A model generated the notes under the pieces. It was not told the origin of the DNA. It searched no databases and saw only the letters and a program-made list of their open reading frames with translations. Shown in pieces: positions 1-9,533 of a DNA stretch of 64,000 nt. The stretch is from Paenibacillus gyeongsangnamensis. GTDB lineage: Bacteria; Bacillota; Bacilli; Paenibacillales; NBRC-103111. The DNA lies in assembly GCF_027533625.1 (NCBI RefSeq), contig NZ_JAQAGZ010000009.1, positions 1 through 64,000 on the forward strand, in the 5' to 3' direction. Position numbers and translations under genes: made by a program. Position 1 is the stretch's first letter. Every line of letters begins with the position of its first letter.

Positions 1-148
1 TTGGATTATGAACGCCAGGTAATCTATTTTTTATGAGACGTTTGGCTGTCCGCGTATGTGAAAGAAGCAAGCCGATGAGTGCTAGACCAGAATGTGCTGT
101 CAGTGTTTCCATCGACTGGTCCAAATTGAATCGAACAGGTTTCATCAT
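1..148 (-). CDS. IS1380-family transposase, N-terminal part (runs off left edge)
   Basis: On the minus strand an ATG at 148 (with a second ATG at 145) follows a GGAGGTG ribosome site and opens a frame without stops to the window edge. It begins MKPVRFNLDQSMETLTAHSG and goes on GLALIGLLLSHTRTAKRLI, which I recognise as the start of IS1380-type DDE transposases. Only about 49 residues are visible, so the catalytic residues and the integrity of the element cannot be judged. The insertion-sequence end should lie between about 150 and 290, but I could not define its terminal repeat. A different frame on the same strand (24-221) lacks this homology and is a shadow. Confidence 0.7.
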   Translation of the reverse strand, partial: MMKPVRFNLDQSMETLTAHSGLALIGLLLSHTRTAKRLIKNRLPGVHNP

Positions 149-321
149 TGCACCTCCGGGTGAAGTTGAGAAAAACGAAGAGTTCCTCTCTTTTCTCCAT
201 TTTAAGCCACCGGACATTCATATTCTATTGTTTTCATATATTCACTTTCACGGATTCAGGAATACATTTAGTTATGCAATGTGCGAACATATGATCTAAT
301 ATGCAAGGGGCTGAGGATGGT

Positions 322-1122
322 ATGATTACGGCTTCGCCGATCGAAAACCGGATTGGAAGCGTTATCGTTCATGTAAGCGATGTGAGAAGGGCGGCGGAAT
401 GGTACTGCAAGCTGCTGGGACTTCCCTTGAACGAACGGCAGCTGGACGGGGGATCGGTCTATTTCTTCGATTTGCCCGGAACCGGCCTGCTGCTGGACAA
501 CAATCAGAACAACCGGAAAAACCCGGACTGGCGGGAAGATATGAAGCCTCTGTTCATGTATCCCTGCTCCGATATTGACGAAGCCTACGCATACGTCGGC
601 AGCCGGACGGAGGTGCTGTCGGAGCCGAACCGGCATCCGGGGATGGCTTACTTCAATTTCCGCGACCCGGAGGGCCGGGTATTCATGGCTTGCTGGAGCC
701 GCGGAGGCACAGTCGACGGGCCGACGCCCGAAACGGAAAGCCCGGTACTGGCGCGGATCGGGGGCGTGTTCGTGAACGTCCGCGAAATGCGTTCAATGGC
801 GGTTTGGCATAGTGGGCTGCTCGGACTTCCCCTGCAAGCCGGGGAGACGGAGAAGTCGGTCTTAAGCCTTCGCGTTGCGTACGGGGCCTCCCTTCTGCTG
901 TACGACAACCGGTACCGGCAGGGGGATGACTATGAAGTGCTGTTTATGTTCGATACACGGGATATCGGTGCGGCAGAGCGTTACGTTACGGGGCTCGGCA
1001 TTCCGCTGTTCGGGAAGCGGGAGGAGCATGGCGATGTCTCCTTCTTCACGATCCGGGATCCCGACGGCAACGTGATCATGGTATGTCAGAGCCATAATCC
1101 ATCGGAAAAGGCGGAGGTGTAA
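322..1122 (+). CDS. two-domain VOC (glyoxalase/bleomycin-resistance fold) protein
   Basis: About 266 residues made of two tandem VOC modules, roughly residues 10-130 and 140-260. Each opens with a strand such as IGSVIVHVSDVRRAAEWY or IGGVFVNVREMRSMAVWH and closes with FRDPEGRVFMAC or IRDPDGNVIMVC, the classic end of a VOC repeat. Such proteins are metal-dependent lyases, dioxygenases or resistance proteins; the substrate cannot be read here. The ATG at 322 is preferred over 301 because AAGGGG at 305-310 sits at a workable distance. It stands alone: the next gene lies 450 bases away behind a terminator. Confidence 0.85.
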   Translation: MITASPIENRIGSVIVHVSDVRRAAEWYCKLLGLPLNERQLDGGSVYFFDLPGTGLLLDNNQNNRKNPDWREDMKPLFMYPCSDIDEAYAYVGSRTEVLSEPNRHPGMAYFNFRDPEGRVFMACWSRGGTVDGPTPETESPVLARIGGVFVNVREMRSMAVWHSGLLGLPLQAGETEKSVLSLRVAYGASLLLYDNRYRQGDDYEVLFMFDTRDIGAAERYVTGLGIPLFGKREEHGDVSFFTIRDPDGNVIMVCQSHNPSEKAEV

Positions 1123-1149
1123 CGGAGGGGGAGACAGATCGGAGGCCCC

Positions 1150-1236
1150 ATGACGGACAATGGCCGGATCGGGAAAGGAATAGACCCGAACGTCAGGACT
1201 TGGAAGGAGTTCATCGCCCAGGACCCGGACGAATGA
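1150..1236 (+). CDS. possible 28-residue peptide
   Basis: ATG at 1150 follows GGAGG at 1141-1145 and encodes 28 residues ending RTWKEFIAQDPDE. The ribosome site is good, but there is no recognised homology. It could be a remnant of a longer gene. Low confidence. Confidence 0.25.
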   Translation: MTDNGRIGKGIDPNVRTWKEFIAQDPDE

Positions 1237-1320
1237 ACAGCGCGTTCGGAGGACGTGGATGCCGACAGGATTTTCCGTGACAGAGCGAATGTGTCGATCC
1301 ATGAAAGCAGTTGTACCGCC

Positions 1321-1384
1321 ATAAAGAAGGAAGCGTCTTCTCATTAGCCGTAAGGCGGGAGAGGGTGCTTCCTTCTTTATTTTT
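1321..1384. terminator. strong hairpin with perfect 14-bp arms, probably bidirectional
   Basis: ATAAAGAAGGAAGC at 1321-1334 pairs perfectly with GCTTCCTTCTTTAT at 1367-1380, followed by TTTT. The A-rich left flank gives a U-tract on the other strand as well. It separates the VOC gene from the peptide-transporter operon. The rest of 1237-1571 shows nothing else I can name. Confidence 0.75.
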
Positions 1385-1571
1385 CAAGGTTGCGATTACT
1401 GATAAGCGGTATGAAGCTGCCCTGATGCAGGGCCGGCCGTTAAAGCATGTGTACGCACGTACATATACGCCGGAACTGGATCGGAATGAGGCATAGCTTG
1501 TTACTCCATGCAATATATTTAATGTTGAAGCGGTCCTATATCGGGATCGAACATTGAGGAGGGTGTTTTAG

Positions 1572-3398
1572 ATGAAGCTACGAAAAGCCTTCAACCTGAC
1601 CTTCACCTTCGCCTTGGCGGCGTCCATATTTGCGGCTTGCGAATCTCCGCCTCCGACGACCGGTCAGACCAAGACGGAGCCGCCTCCGTCCGATAAAGCG
1701 CAGCCTGCGGCAACGAAGCCTGCGGAAACTGCCCAAACGGGTGACGCTAAGGCGACGCCCAGGAACGAAACGCTATATATCAACGGATTGCAATGGGGAG
1801 CCCCGACCAACTTCAACCTGATTAGTGGCAACCCGGCTTTTCCGATTAACTACGGAAATTCCAGGGAGTTGATTTACGAAACGCTCTTCATGATCAACCA
1901 GTTGGACGGCAAGCTGGAGCCGCTCCTCGGGACCAAGTACAGCTGGACGGATGACAGTACGCTGCGCGTCGAGCTCAATAAGGATGCGAAATGGAGCGAC
2001 GGGAAGCCGTTTACATCGGATGATGTGGTGTACACGTACCAGCTCGGTAAAAAGTATGCCATTAACTGGAGCAGCACCTGGACTTATCTGGAGGACGTTA
2101 CGGCCGATGGACCGAATGCGGTGAACATCAAGCTAAGCAAAGCCAATCCGAACAAGCTGACCGTTCTGGACAGCATTGAGCTCATTCCGATGCTGCCGAA
2201 GCATATTTGGGAAGCGATCGAAAAGAAAAACAACAACGACCTGGCCTCCATCCGGAAGGAAATGAATGATAACCCGGTGGGCACCGGCCCATACAAGATG
2301 TATTTCTATAACGATCAGAAGATTACGGTCGTCCGGGACGACAATTATTGGGGCAAAGCCTTGTTCGGTAAGCTGCCCGCGCCGAAATACATCACCCACG
2401 TGATCTATAAAGACAACGCCGCAGGAGACCTCGCTTTCAAGAGCGGTCAGGTGGACGTCTCCCAACAGTTCACGCCGCAGGTTTGGAACATGTGGAAGGA
2501 CGGAGCACCCGTCAAGACGTACCTGAAGGACGCGCCTTATTATGTACCGGGCTCGATGCCGTCCATTTTCTTCAACATGTCCAAGAAGGGTCTGGATAAC
2601 CCCGACGTCAGAAGAGCTATCGCCATGAGCATCGATTACAAGAAGATTTCGGATCTCGCGATGAGCGGCTATTCGGCGGCGATGCAGCCTTCGATTACGC
2701 TGAACACGGATGCGGAAGCCAAATATGTGGATCAAAATTCGATCAAATCGCTGCAGTGGACGACGGATGTGGCTGCGGCGAACGCGCTGCTCGACAAGAT
2801 CGGGGCCAAGAAGGGGGCCGACGGCATCCGCGTACTGGACGGAACCCGACTCGGACCTTGGGAGGTCGAGTGCCCTTACGGCTGGTCGGACTGGAACGCT
2901 TCACTGGAAATTGTCGCCCAGAACGCCAAAGCGATCGGCATTGAGATTCGGACAAAATTCCCGGAAGCCCCTGTATGGACCAACGACCTGCAAACCGGCA
3001 AATTCGACATCATCATGAATACGCCGGCCGGCGGGGTCAGCCCGAGCCAGCCGTGGAACCGGGCGAGAACCATTATGTACTCCAAAGGCGTCCCTGCGGC
3101 CGGTGAAATGGCGTTCTGGAACTGGGGCCGTTATAAGAATGAGCAGGCGGATGCCCTGATCGACAAAATTCCGAATGTATCGGATGAAGGCCAACTGAAG
3201 TCCATGTACACTGATCTGACCAAAATTTGGCTGAAGGATATTCCTTCCATACCTCTTATGTACCGTCCTTGGGTATTCTACACCGTCAACGAATCCGTTT
3301 GGAAGGGCTTCCCTGTTCAGGGCGACGGCAAAAATATTCCTCCGCAAATCGCCATCGACGGAGCCGGCGTGAAGGCGTTGTATCAGATCCACAATTAA
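1572..3398 (+). CDS. ABC transporter substrate-binding lipoprotein, oligopeptide type (SBP family 5)
   Basis: 608 residues with a signal peptide ending in a lipobox (IFAAC, Cys23), then a proline/threonine-rich linker to about residue 65, then an SBP_bac_5 fold. Family marks include LRVELNKDAKWSDGKPFTSDDVVYTY near residue 140 and the IDYKKISDLAM block near residue 355. GAGGAGGG at 1556-1563 sets the start. It should sit outside the membrane as a lipid-anchored receptor that delivers an oligopeptide or similar solute to the two permeases downstream. The ligand may not be a peptide: in Paenibacillus many of these paralogues take up oligosaccharides. First gene of a five-gene operon. Confidence 0.9.
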   Translation: MKLRKAFNLTFTFALAASIFAACESPPPTTGQTKTEPPPSDKAQPAATKPAETAQTGDAKATPRNETLYINGLQWGAPTNFNLISGNPAFPINYGNSRELIYETLFMINQLDGKLEPLLGTKYSWTDDSTLRVELNKDAKWSDGKPFTSDDVVYTYQLGKKYAINWSSTWTYLEDVTADGPNAVNIKLSKANPNKLTVLDSIELIPMLPKHIWEAIEKKNNNDLASIRKEMNDNPVGTGPYKMYFYNDQKITVVRDDNYWGKALFGKLPAPKYITHVIYKDNAAGDLAFKSGQVDVSQQFTPQVWNMWKDGAPVKTYLKDAPYYVPGSMPSIFFNMSKKGLDNPDVRRAIAMSIDYKKISDLAMSGYSAAMQPSITLNTDAEAKYVDQNSIKSLQWTTDVAAANALLDKIGAKKGADGIRVLDGTRLGPWEVECPYGWSDWNASLEIVAQNAKAIGIEIRTKFPEAPVWTNDLQTGKFDIIMNTPAGGVSPSQPWNRARTIMYSKGVPAAGEMAFWNWGRYKNEQADALIDKIPNVSDEGQLKSMYTDLTKIWLKDIPSIPLMYRPWVFYTVNESVWKGFPVQGDGKNIPPQIAIDGAGVKALYQIHN

Positions 3399-3404
3399 CG
3401 AGGC

Positions 3405-3449
3405 AGGCCTATATTGGAGCGGAGCGGGCGGTCCGATATAGGCCTCTTT
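3405..3449 (+). terminator. intra-operon hairpin / partial terminator
   Basis: AGGCCTATAT (3405-3414) pairs with ATATAGGCCT (3436-3445), followed by CTTTTC. It lies in the 78-base gap between the binding-protein gene and the first permease. Such hairpins commonly protect or over-express the receptor mRNA relative to the membrane parts. Confidence 0.6.
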
Positions 3450-3476
3450 TCACCAAGCCATGGGAGGCGACGACGG

Positions 3477-4487
3477 TTGACTGCCTACAAGAAGTACTTT
3501 CTACAAAAATTTCTGTGGTATTTCCTCACGCTGCTTATCGCCATCGGTTTGAATTTTCTGCTGCCCCGGCTCATTACGGGCAACCCGGTCAGCGTCATCG
3601 TATCCCAAATGTCCCAGGGGATGACGGACAGCGATACGATCAAGAAAGTATACGAAACCTTCATGAAGGAGTTCGGGATCGACAAGCCGCTCGGGACGCA
3701 GTTCCTGATCTATATCAAGAACTTGCTGACGGGCAATCTGGGCACCTCCTTCGGTCTGTACCCTAAGAAGGTCACCGATATATTGGCTTCGGCGGTCCCT
3801 TGGACCATCGCGCTGCAGCTGCCGGCGATTATCGTCGGCTGGATCCTCGGCAATGTACTGGGCGCGCTTGCGGCTTATAAGAAGGGCGTGCTGGACAAGG
3901 TTATTTTTCCGGTGGCCTTATTCATCAACTCCATCCCTTTCTTCACGCTGGCGATCATCATGATGTTTTACTTTGCCCTTACGCTGAAATGGTTTCCGCT
4001 GCACGGGGGCTACGATTACCAGATGATTCCGAATCTCAGCTTCGAGTTTATCGGTTCGGTTCTCCGGCATCATACGCTGCCTTTCCTTTCGATCGTTCTC
4101 GTCACGATCGGCGGTCAGGCGATCGGCATGAGAGAAATGGCGATTTACGAGCTGAATTCGGATTATGTGCTTTACAGCAAGCTGCTCGGGATTCGGGACT
4201 CCAAGGTAGCCAGATATGTGTTCAAAAATGCGATGCTGCCGCAAATTACCGGACTCGCGCTGTCCATCGGCACGATGGTCGGCGGCTCGTTAATTTGTGA
4301 AATCGTGTTCAGCTACCCCGGAATCGGCACCTGGCTGTTTACCGCGATCCGCCAGCTGGATTACCCGCTGATCTCCGGCTGCACGCTGCTTATTGCGGGA
4401 GCCGTGCTGCTCGCCAACTTCGCCATCGAGGTCGTCTACGGCTTCGTCGATCCCCGGATCAAGGCTGCGCAGATGGAGGAAAATTAA
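3477..4487 (+). CDS. ABC transporter permease 1 (DppB/OppB type)
   Basis: About 336 residues, six predicted membrane segments and a BPD_transp_1 domain. The EAA-type loop contains [25 protein letters not shown] near residue 235. It forms half of the membrane channel with the next gene. I place the start at the TTG at 3477, seven bases after GGGAGG; an in-frame ATG at 3414 lies inside the intergenic hairpin and has no ribosome site. The stop is one base before the next start, so the two are translationally coupled. Confidence 0.9.
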   Translation: MTAYKKYFLQKFLWYFLTLLIAIGLNFLLPRLITGNPVSVIVSQMSQGMTDSDTIKKVYETFMKEFGIDKPLGTQFLIYIKNLLTGNLGTSFGLYPKKVTDILASAVPWTIALQLPAIIVGWILGNVLGALAAYKKGVLDKVIFPVALFINSIPFFTLAIIMMFYFALTLKWFPLHGGYDYQMIPNLSFEFIGSVLRHHTLPFLSIVLVTIGGQAIGMREMAIYELNSDYVLYSKLLGIRDSKVARYVFKNAMLPQITGLALSIGTMVGGSLICEIVFSYPGIGTWLFTAIRQLDYPLISGCTLLIAGAVLLANFAIEVVYGFVDPRIKAAQMEEN

Positions 4488-4488
4488 G

Positions 4489-5325
4489 ATGAAGCATTCC
4501 ACCCAGATCTTAATGAAATCTCCGAAGTTTGTGTTCGGAGCGGCCGCCTTTCTGCTGATGCTCGCGCTGGTGACGATCTACCCGATGATTCACAAGCAGG
4601 ATCCGCTTGATATGGTGGCGCTCGCCTTCCAGCCCCCGGATGGCAAGCTGCTGCTCGGCTCGGACAATTTTGGCAGAGACCTGTTCCTGGAGCTGATGTA
4701 TGGAATACGAACCTCGGTGAGGGTAGGTCTGATCGCGGGCGTTTTCGCGACGGTCATCGGGCTCATCGTCGGTCTCGCTTCCGGCTATATCGGAGGAATC
4801 GTGGATAACATTTTATCGACGATTACGAATATTTTTATTGTCATCCCTTCCTTTGTCATCCTGATTCTGATCTCCGTGAGCATCAATTCCCGGAGCTCGC
4901 TCGTTACCGCCATCATCATCGGATTGACCAGCTGGCCGTGGACGGCACGGGCCGTCCGGGCCCAGACCACGTCACTGCGTAACCGGGACCACGTCAATCT
5001 TGCCAAAATATCGGGACACAGCACGCCAAGCATCATCGGGTTTGAAATTCTTCCTTACATCGCTTCGTATGTGGTGATGGCCTTCGTGCTTCAAACGGCT
5101 TCGGGTATCTTGTCGGAAGCGTCCATCTCGATGCTCGGCCTCGGGCCTTATAATACGATTTCGCTCGGGATTATCATGAACTGGGCTCTTGTATTTGAAG
5201 CTCCGGTCGCAGGCGCCTGGTGGGCGTTCCTTCCGGCGGCCTTCTCGATCGCGATCATTACGTTCTCGCTGTATATGATGAATACGGGAATGGACGAAAT
5301 TTTCAATCCGAAAATAAGGAGCTAG
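4489..5325 (+). CDS. ABC transporter permease 2 (DppC/OppC type)
   Basis: 278 residues from the ATG at 4489, preceded by GGAGG. There are an N-terminal membrane helix ([20 protein letters not shown]), the [12 protein letters not shown] motif typical of the second permease of peptide importers, and an EAA-like loop around [21 protein letters not shown]. It pairs with the preceding permease. An upstream in-frame ATG at 4393 lies inside the previous gene and is rejected. Confidence 0.9.
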   Translation: MKHSTQILMKSPKFVFGAAAFLLMLALVTIYPMIHKQDPLDMVALAFQPPDGKLLLGSDNFGRDLFLELMYGIRTSVRVGLIAGVFATVIGLIVGLASGYIGGIVDNILSTITNIFIVIPSFVILILISVSINSRSSLVTAIIIGLTSWPWTARAVRAQTTSLRNRDHVNLAKISGHSTPSIIGFEILPYIASYVVMAFVLQTASGILSEASISMLGLGPYNTISLGIIMNWALVFEAPVAGAWWAFLPAAFSIAIITFSLYMMNTGMDEIFNPKIRS

Positions 5326-5331
5326 CCACTC

Positions 5332-6342
5332 ATGAGCCAAAACATTCTCGAGGTCAACGGGTTAAAAACGTACTACCGGACGCGGTTAAAGGAAAACGTA
5401 TTCGCCGTCGACGGGGTGGATTTTGCGCTGGAGGACGGCAAAACCTTGGGCATCGCGGGAGAGTCCGGCTGCGGCAAGTCCACCTTGGCCCTCAGCCTGA
5501 TGGGCTTCTACTTCCCGCCGCTGCACTATGGCAGCGGCTCCATCCTCATCGACGGAACCGATATCATGAAGCTTACCAAGGAGCAGCTGCGTACGCAGGT
5601 CTCGGGCCGGGAAACCGCTTATATCCCGCAGGCCGCCATGAACGCGCTCAACCCTACGCTGAAGATCATTCATTTTATCGAGGATATTATGAAGGAGCAC
5701 CGGCCGGAGCTAAGCAAGAAGCAGGTCTGGGACATGGCTGCGGAGCGCTTCGAGACGCTCAACCTGTCCGCCAAGGTGCTTCAGTCCTATCCGAACGAAT
5801 TGTCCGGCGGCATGAAGCAGCGAACGGTGATTGCGATCTCGACGATCCTGAATCCGAAGGTGCTGATCGCCGATGAGCCCACCTCCGCGCTTGACGTAAC
5901 CTCCCAGAAGGCGGTCATTAAGCTGCTTAAGGAGCTGCTGGATAAGAAATTCATCCGATCGCTCGTCTTTATCACCCATGAGCTGCCGCTGCTCTACCAC
6001 GTAACGGACGATATCGTGGTCATGTATGCCGGTGAAATCGTCGAGCGAGGCACGGCACATCAGATGATTTTCGATCCGATCCATCCGTATACGAAGAAGC
6101 TGATGGGTTCCATCATCGTGCCGGAGGAGGGGATGAAGGGCCACAAGCTGGCGGCCATACCCGGCGCGCCGCCGAATTTGAAGAACGTGCCCGCAGGCTG
6201 CCGGTTCGCGGACCGCTGTTCCTATGCGGCAGACGAGTGCCGTAAGGGTAAGGTGGAGAGCCGCATGGAGGAAGGCCGGATGTACCGGTGCCTGTTCGAT
6301 CCGCAAACCTTAAAGGAGTGGTACGCCAGTGAGCCGACATGA
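5332..6342 (+). CDS. ABC transporter ATPase 1 (DppD/OppD type)
   Basis: 336 residues. Walker A is GESGCGKST (about residue 43), the signature is LSGGMKQR (about 161) and Walker B is [12 protein letters not shown]. The C-terminal oligopeptide/dipeptide extension has the cysteine-containing block [17 protein letters not shown], which in this family can hold an Fe-S cluster. It energises the importer together with the next ATPase. GAGCTAG upstream is a modest ribosome site; spacing to the previous gene is six bases. Confidence 0.92.
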   Translation: MSQNILEVNGLKTYYRTRLKENVFAVDGVDFALEDGKTLGIAGESGCGKSTLALSLMGFYFPPLHYGSGSILIDGTDIMKLTKEQLRTQVSGRETAYIPQAAMNALNPTLKIIHFIEDIMKEHRPELSKKQVWDMAAERFETLNLSAKVLQSYPNELSGGMKQRTVIAISTILNPKVLIADEPTSALDVTSQKAVIKLLKELLDKKFIRSLVFITHELPLLYHVTDDIVVMYAGEIVERGTAHQMIFDPIHPYTKKLMGSIIVPEEGMKGHKLAAIPGAPPNLKNVPAGCRFADRCSYAADECRKGKVESRMEEGRMYRCLFDPQTLKEWYASEPT

Positions 6343-7129
6343 TCTCTTGATCAGCGGAAGACAAGTCACGAAGGAATTCGGCTACGGCCTCAAAAAAACG
6401 ACCGCCGTGGACCGTGTCGATTTTGACTTTCACGAGGGGGAGATTATCTCCATCGTCGGAGAGAGCGGAAGCGGCAAAACGACGCTGGCCAAAATTTTGA
6501 TGGGACTGCTGAAGGAAACCGGCGGGGCTGTCGAATATAAAGGAAAGCCGCGTCAGCTCAAATCGCACAAGGAACGCAAGGCGTATTGGAAGGATATCCA
6601 GGCGATTTTTCAGGATCCGTTCTCCTCTTTCAATTTGTTCCATAAAGTGGAAAAGCTGCTGCTCGATTGTATCAAGCTGCAGGGGCTGAAGCTATCGAGA
6701 GAAGAGCAATTCCTGAAAATGAAGGATGCCTGCTCGTTCGTCAATTTAAAATTCGAGGAGCTATACAACAAATATCCTTTCGAGTTGTCGGGAGGCCAGA
6801 TGCAGCGGCTCATGATCGCACGAATATTCATGCTGCACCCGAAGGTGCTGATTGCAGACGAACCGACCTCCATGGTGGACGCCTGCTCCCGGTCTACGAT
6901 ACTGGATATGCTCCTCAAGCTGAGGGATGAGAACAACATGACCATTATTTTCATCACCCATGACGTAGGGCTGGCTTATTATGTCAGCGATACGCTGTAC
7001 ATTATGCAAAAAGGGCAATTTGTGGAGCGGGGCCCCGCGGAAAGCCTTATTCTGGCTCCGCAGCATCCGTATACCCGCCAGTTAATCAACGATGTGCCGA
7101 AAATCCACTCGGAATGGAATTTGGCTTGA
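6329..7129 (+). CDS. ABC transporter ATPase 2 (DppF/OppF type)
   Basis: 266 residues starting at a GTG behind AAAGGAG and overlapping the previous gene by 14 bases. Walker A is GESGSGKTT, the signature is LSGGQMQR and Walker B is [12 protein letters not shown]. It is shorter than typical OppF (about 320) because it ends soon after the HPYTRQLI block and lacks the cysteine-rich C-terminal extension that its partner has. Last gene of the importer operon. Confidence 0.9.
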   Translation: MSRHDLLISGRQVTKEFGYGLKKTTAVDRVDFDFHEGEIISIVGESGSGKTTLAKILMGLLKETGGAVEYKGKPRQLKSHKERKAYWKDIQAIFQDPFSSFNLFHKVEKLLLDCIKLQGLKLSREEQFLKMKDACSFVNLKFEELYNKYPFELSGGQMQRLMIARIFMLHPKVLIADEPTSMVDACSRSTILDMLLKLRDENNMTIIFITHDVGLAYYVSDTLYIMQKGQFVERGPAESLILAPQHPYTRQLINDVPKIHSEWNLA

Positions 7130-7139
7130 ACCATTTGTA

Positions 7140-7196
7140 GGTGGGATATCCCCTGTAGGAGCGATAACAACAGCGGCCGGAAGGGGATACCCCACC
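7140..7196. repeat. repeat family B, short copy (palindromic ends)
   Basis: GGTGGGATATCCCCT at the left and AGGGGATACCCCACC at the right form an imperfect inverted repeat around the inner block TAACAACAGCGGCCGG. The same ends and inner block occur at 14722-14842, where an extra internal segment of about 65 bases is present. Here it sits between convergent genes and can act as a terminator-like hairpin. Confidence 0.7.
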
Positions 7197-7204
7197 GGGT
7201 CAGA

Positions 7205-8491
7205 TCATGGTCTTTTATGCTGAACAAAATAGAGGCAGACGATCAGAAGAAGCAATCCGAATGTAATCGCAGTTCCAATCCAGGGAGTCGTCAGAATAAC
7301 GCCGGCCAAAATCGCAAGAAGGGATACCAATGTAAGTCCCGTTGGCCATCGTACGCCTTCTTGTTTCATATGAGATAAAACAAGGGTAATCCATACGATC
7401 ATTACCGTATAGCCAGGAAAAACCATTAAATAATCAAACGTATGCCCTTGGGCAAAGAAAGCCACGATGACGCCGATATATAAAAATACCGTACTGAATA
7501 ACAAGGCCCGGACGGGCACATTGTTTTTCGACAGCTTCGCAAAGAAAAGGGGAGCGTTCCCTTTTACGGCTTGTTCATAAAGAGAGCGGCTGGATGAATA
7601 CATTCCGGTATTGGTTGCGGACAAAACCGCGGTTAGAAGCACGAAATTCATGATTTGATCCACATAAGGAATGCCCGCATGGACAAATACGGAAACAAAC
7701 GGACTTTCTCCGCTCTTGGAGAGCTCATCCCACGGCACCAGACTAAGAATGACAAAGATCGGTAAAATATAAAAGATCAAAACGCGTACGATAATGCTCC
7801 GAGTCGCTTTGGGAATGGTTTTCTCCGGATTTTCCGCCTCCCTTAAGGTCATTCCGATCATTTCGATTCCGCCGAAGCTAAACATCACCACAAGCATTGC
7901 GGATACGGTGCCCATAAGACCATGCGGGAAAAGCCCGCCATGAGAGGTCAGGTTGTATGCGATGCCCTGAAATGAAGATTGCGTACCCAAAACGACGAAT
8001 CCTAACAATACAAATAAGACCAAAGTGATGATTTTAACACCGGCAAGCCAATACTCGGTCTCTCCATAGATTTTCACTTGAAAAAGGTTAATAGCCGTCA
8101 TAGCGAGCGATCCGATGAGGGCCAAGACCCATAACGAAGCACTCGGAAGCCAGAAGGACAGGAAGGATGAAGCGGCGGCCATTTCGGCAGCCATCACAAG
8201 CACCCAATCGAGCCAATAAATCCAGCCGACGGTAAAGCCGGCCACCGGTCCCAGAAGAGGTTCGATCAAGTCACGCAAGCTGGCCGCCCCTTTATTATTT
8301 AGAACAAGCCCCGCCAAAGAGCGCATGACCACAAGCAGCAGCAGACCGCCTATTGCGTAAGTCAGAAGTACGGAAGGTCCCGCGGTATCGATGGACGAGC
8401 TGGATCCTTTAAAAATTCCGGCCCCGATGGTTCCCCCCAGCGTCATCATAAGAATGTGACGCTGTTTTAGATTGCGTTTCATTTCACTCAT
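7205..8491 (-). CDS. amino-acid permease, APC superfamily
   Basis: 428 residues with about 12 membrane helices. The glycine-rich first helix TLGGTIGAGIFKGSSSSI is the substrate and sodium/proton-binding stretch of amino acid-polyamine-cation carriers of the GabP/LysP/YbeC kind. The block FGGIEMIGMTLREAENPEKT near residue 210 is the conserved APC helix-6/7 region. The start has GAGGAG upstream. Substrate unknown. It is transcribed toward the peptide importer and preceded by a long structured leader (8522-8627). Confidence 0.9.
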   Translation of the reverse strand: MSEMKRNLKQRHILMMTLGGTIGAGIFKGSSSSIDTAGPSVLLTYAIGGLLLLVVMRSLAGLVLNNKGAASLRDLIEPLLGPVAGFTVGWIYWLDWVLVMAAEMAAASSFLSFWLPSASLWVLALIGSLAMTAINLFQVKIYGETEYWLAGVKIITLVLFVLLGFVVLGTQSSFQGIAYNLTSHGGLFPHGLMGTVSAMLVVMFSFGGIEMIGMTLREAENPEKTIPKATRSIIVRVLIFYILPIFVILSLVPWDELSKSGESPFVSVFVHAGIPYVDQIMNFVLLTAVLSATNTGMYSSSRSLYEQAVKGNAPLFFAKLSKNNVPVRALLFSTVFLYIGVIVAFFAQGHTFDYLMVFPGYTVMIVWITLVLSHMKQEGVRWPTGLTLVSLLAILAGVILTTPWIGTAITFGLLLLIVCLYFVQHKRP

Positions 8492-8521
8492 GCCTGTACG
8501 TTCTCCTCATCTAGTTAGTGA

Positions 8522-8627
8522 CCCCTGAAAAAATAGGGGAAGCTTAAAGAAAATAAAAAAGAATTCGCAACCTCCCGATGAAAGTTGTTGCCGAGGCAAC
8601 AAAACCATCAAGTGAGGGGTAGAATTC
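8522..8627 (-). promoter_or_regulatory. structured leader of the amino-acid permease gene
   Basis: Read on the minus strand, GAATTC (8627-8622) and GAATTC (8566-8561) enclose nested arms: ACCCCTC with GGGAGGT, TGATGG with TTCATC, and TTGTTGCC with GGCAACAA closing on a two-base loop. A run of T follows (8560-8551), so the whole can fold as a terminator ahead of the gene. A second small stem, CCCCT/AGGGG (8539-8522), lies closer to the start. I do not recognise a known riboswitch class. Confidence 0.45.
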
Positions 8628-8654
8628 CCATGTTCATGAATTCGGCGCGGCCCC

Positions 8655-8970
8655 TCAAAAATCCTTTTTTGATTTTATCAAAAAAGGAACTACGGCCTCC
8701 ATCGAGCCATCGAATACGTACAGCGGGTCCCCGGTGCTGAATACCAGCAGCCGGGGATTTTCTTGTAAGCAGGCCGATCTCCCTGCACGTAAAAGATAGA
8801 CCTGCTGCCGCTGCGTTCTGCTGGGGGCTCGATCGGATGCGGACAACGAGGCCGTCCTTCGCTTCAATTCGGAATTTTCCGGGCAGTCCGCGGGTTCCGC
8901 TCAGTAAACGGACGGCGTCAAGACGAAGCGCTTCCGTATTCGGCAGCGTTTGGATGAAGCCTTTAACCAT
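8655..8970 (-). pseudogene. small ORF split by a frameshift, function unknown
   Basis: One minus frame from 8970 reads MVKGFIQTLPNTEALRLDAV and stays protein-like to about 8800. A second frame, shifted by one, then reads LQENPRLLVFSTGDPLYVF and SMEAVVPFLIKSKKDF before a stop at 8655. Together they would make a protein of about 107 residues. Neither half alone looks complete, so a single-base indel near 8780-8820 is likely (mutation or assembly error). No family recognised. Confidence 0.4.
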
Positions 8971-9074
8971 GGCGGCAGCCCTTTTTTACTTGCGTTTTCA
9001 GGTTAGTATAAGCCGGGCGCAGGTCCGGCATACACAAGGGGCCGGCCTGCTTCCTGCCTCAGGTCGGACAGGCG

Positions 9075-9092
9075 ACTGGACTTAGGTCCAGT
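9075..9092. promoter_or_regulatory. perfect dyad ACTGGAC-TTAG-GTCCAGT, candidate LiaR operator
   Basis: Seven-base perfect inverted arms separated by TTAG, placed about 23 bases upstream of a candidate -35 for the lia operon. NarL/FixJ-type regulators such as LiaR bind dyads of this layout upstream of their own operon. Assignment to LiaR is inference from position. Confidence 0.55.
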
Positions 9093-9114
9093 TCCAAAAA
9101 CCGCCGCAGGTCCG

Positions 9115-9143
9115 TTTTGAAAAAAGCTTGCAAACCCTAGAAT
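9115..9143 (+). promoter_or_regulatory. candidate promoter of the lia operon
   Basis: TTTTGA (9115-9120), 17-base spacer, TAGAAT (9138-9143). The match to the housekeeping consensus is moderate, which fits a promoter that needs an activator bound at the dyad just upstream. Confidence 0.4.
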
Positions 9144-9190
9144 AAAGACATAAGCAAACGACAACCAAACGAAAGGCGGTGAGTACATCC

Positions 9191-9496
9191 ATGAGAATGA
9201 ATCGGAAAACGGGCCTCGCGGCGCTGCTGATTTTCTTCGGGATCATGATCCTGTGCAGCAAGATCGGCGGATTCCATCATATCGGGCACTCCTTGATCGG
9301 TTTCCTGTTCCCGCTGGCCATGGTAGGACTCGGATACTTAGGGATTAAGAACGGAAGAAGCACGATCGGCTGGATTCTGGTCGTGATCGGCGGTCTGATT
9401 CTGTTCGGCAAGCTGTCCGGGCTGATCGCGATCGCGGTGGCCGTAGGATTGATCGTTTACGGCTTCAGCTTGTTCCGGAACCGGTCGGTACACTAA
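9191..9496 (+). CDS. LiaI/LiaF-TM-like small membrane protein
   Basis: 101 residues from the ATG at 9191, seven bases after GGTGAG (an in-frame GTG at 9179 is inside the ribosome site). It consists almost wholly of four hydrophobic helices with short glycine-rich turns (GLAALLIFFGIMIL, LIGFLFPLAMVGLGYLG, IGWILVVIGGLILF, IAIAVAVGLIVYGF). This is the architecture of LiaI and the membrane part of LiaF. First gene of the envelope-stress operon; LiaI proteins help anchor PspA/LiaH at the membrane in Bacillus. Confidence 0.75.
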   Translation: MRMNRKTGLAALLIFFGIMILCSKIGGFHHIGHSLIGFLFPLAMVGLGYLGIKNGRSTIGWILVVIGGLILFGKLSGLIAIAVAVGLIVYGFSLFRNRSVH

Positions 9497-9533
9497 TCTA
9501 AAACCCATTAACCAGAAAAGGTGGTAACGAAGG

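Noticed and set aside
33..299. Plus-strand 88-codon frame at the window start
   Set aside because: It runs antisense over the IS1380-type transposase start and its ribosome site; a shadow.
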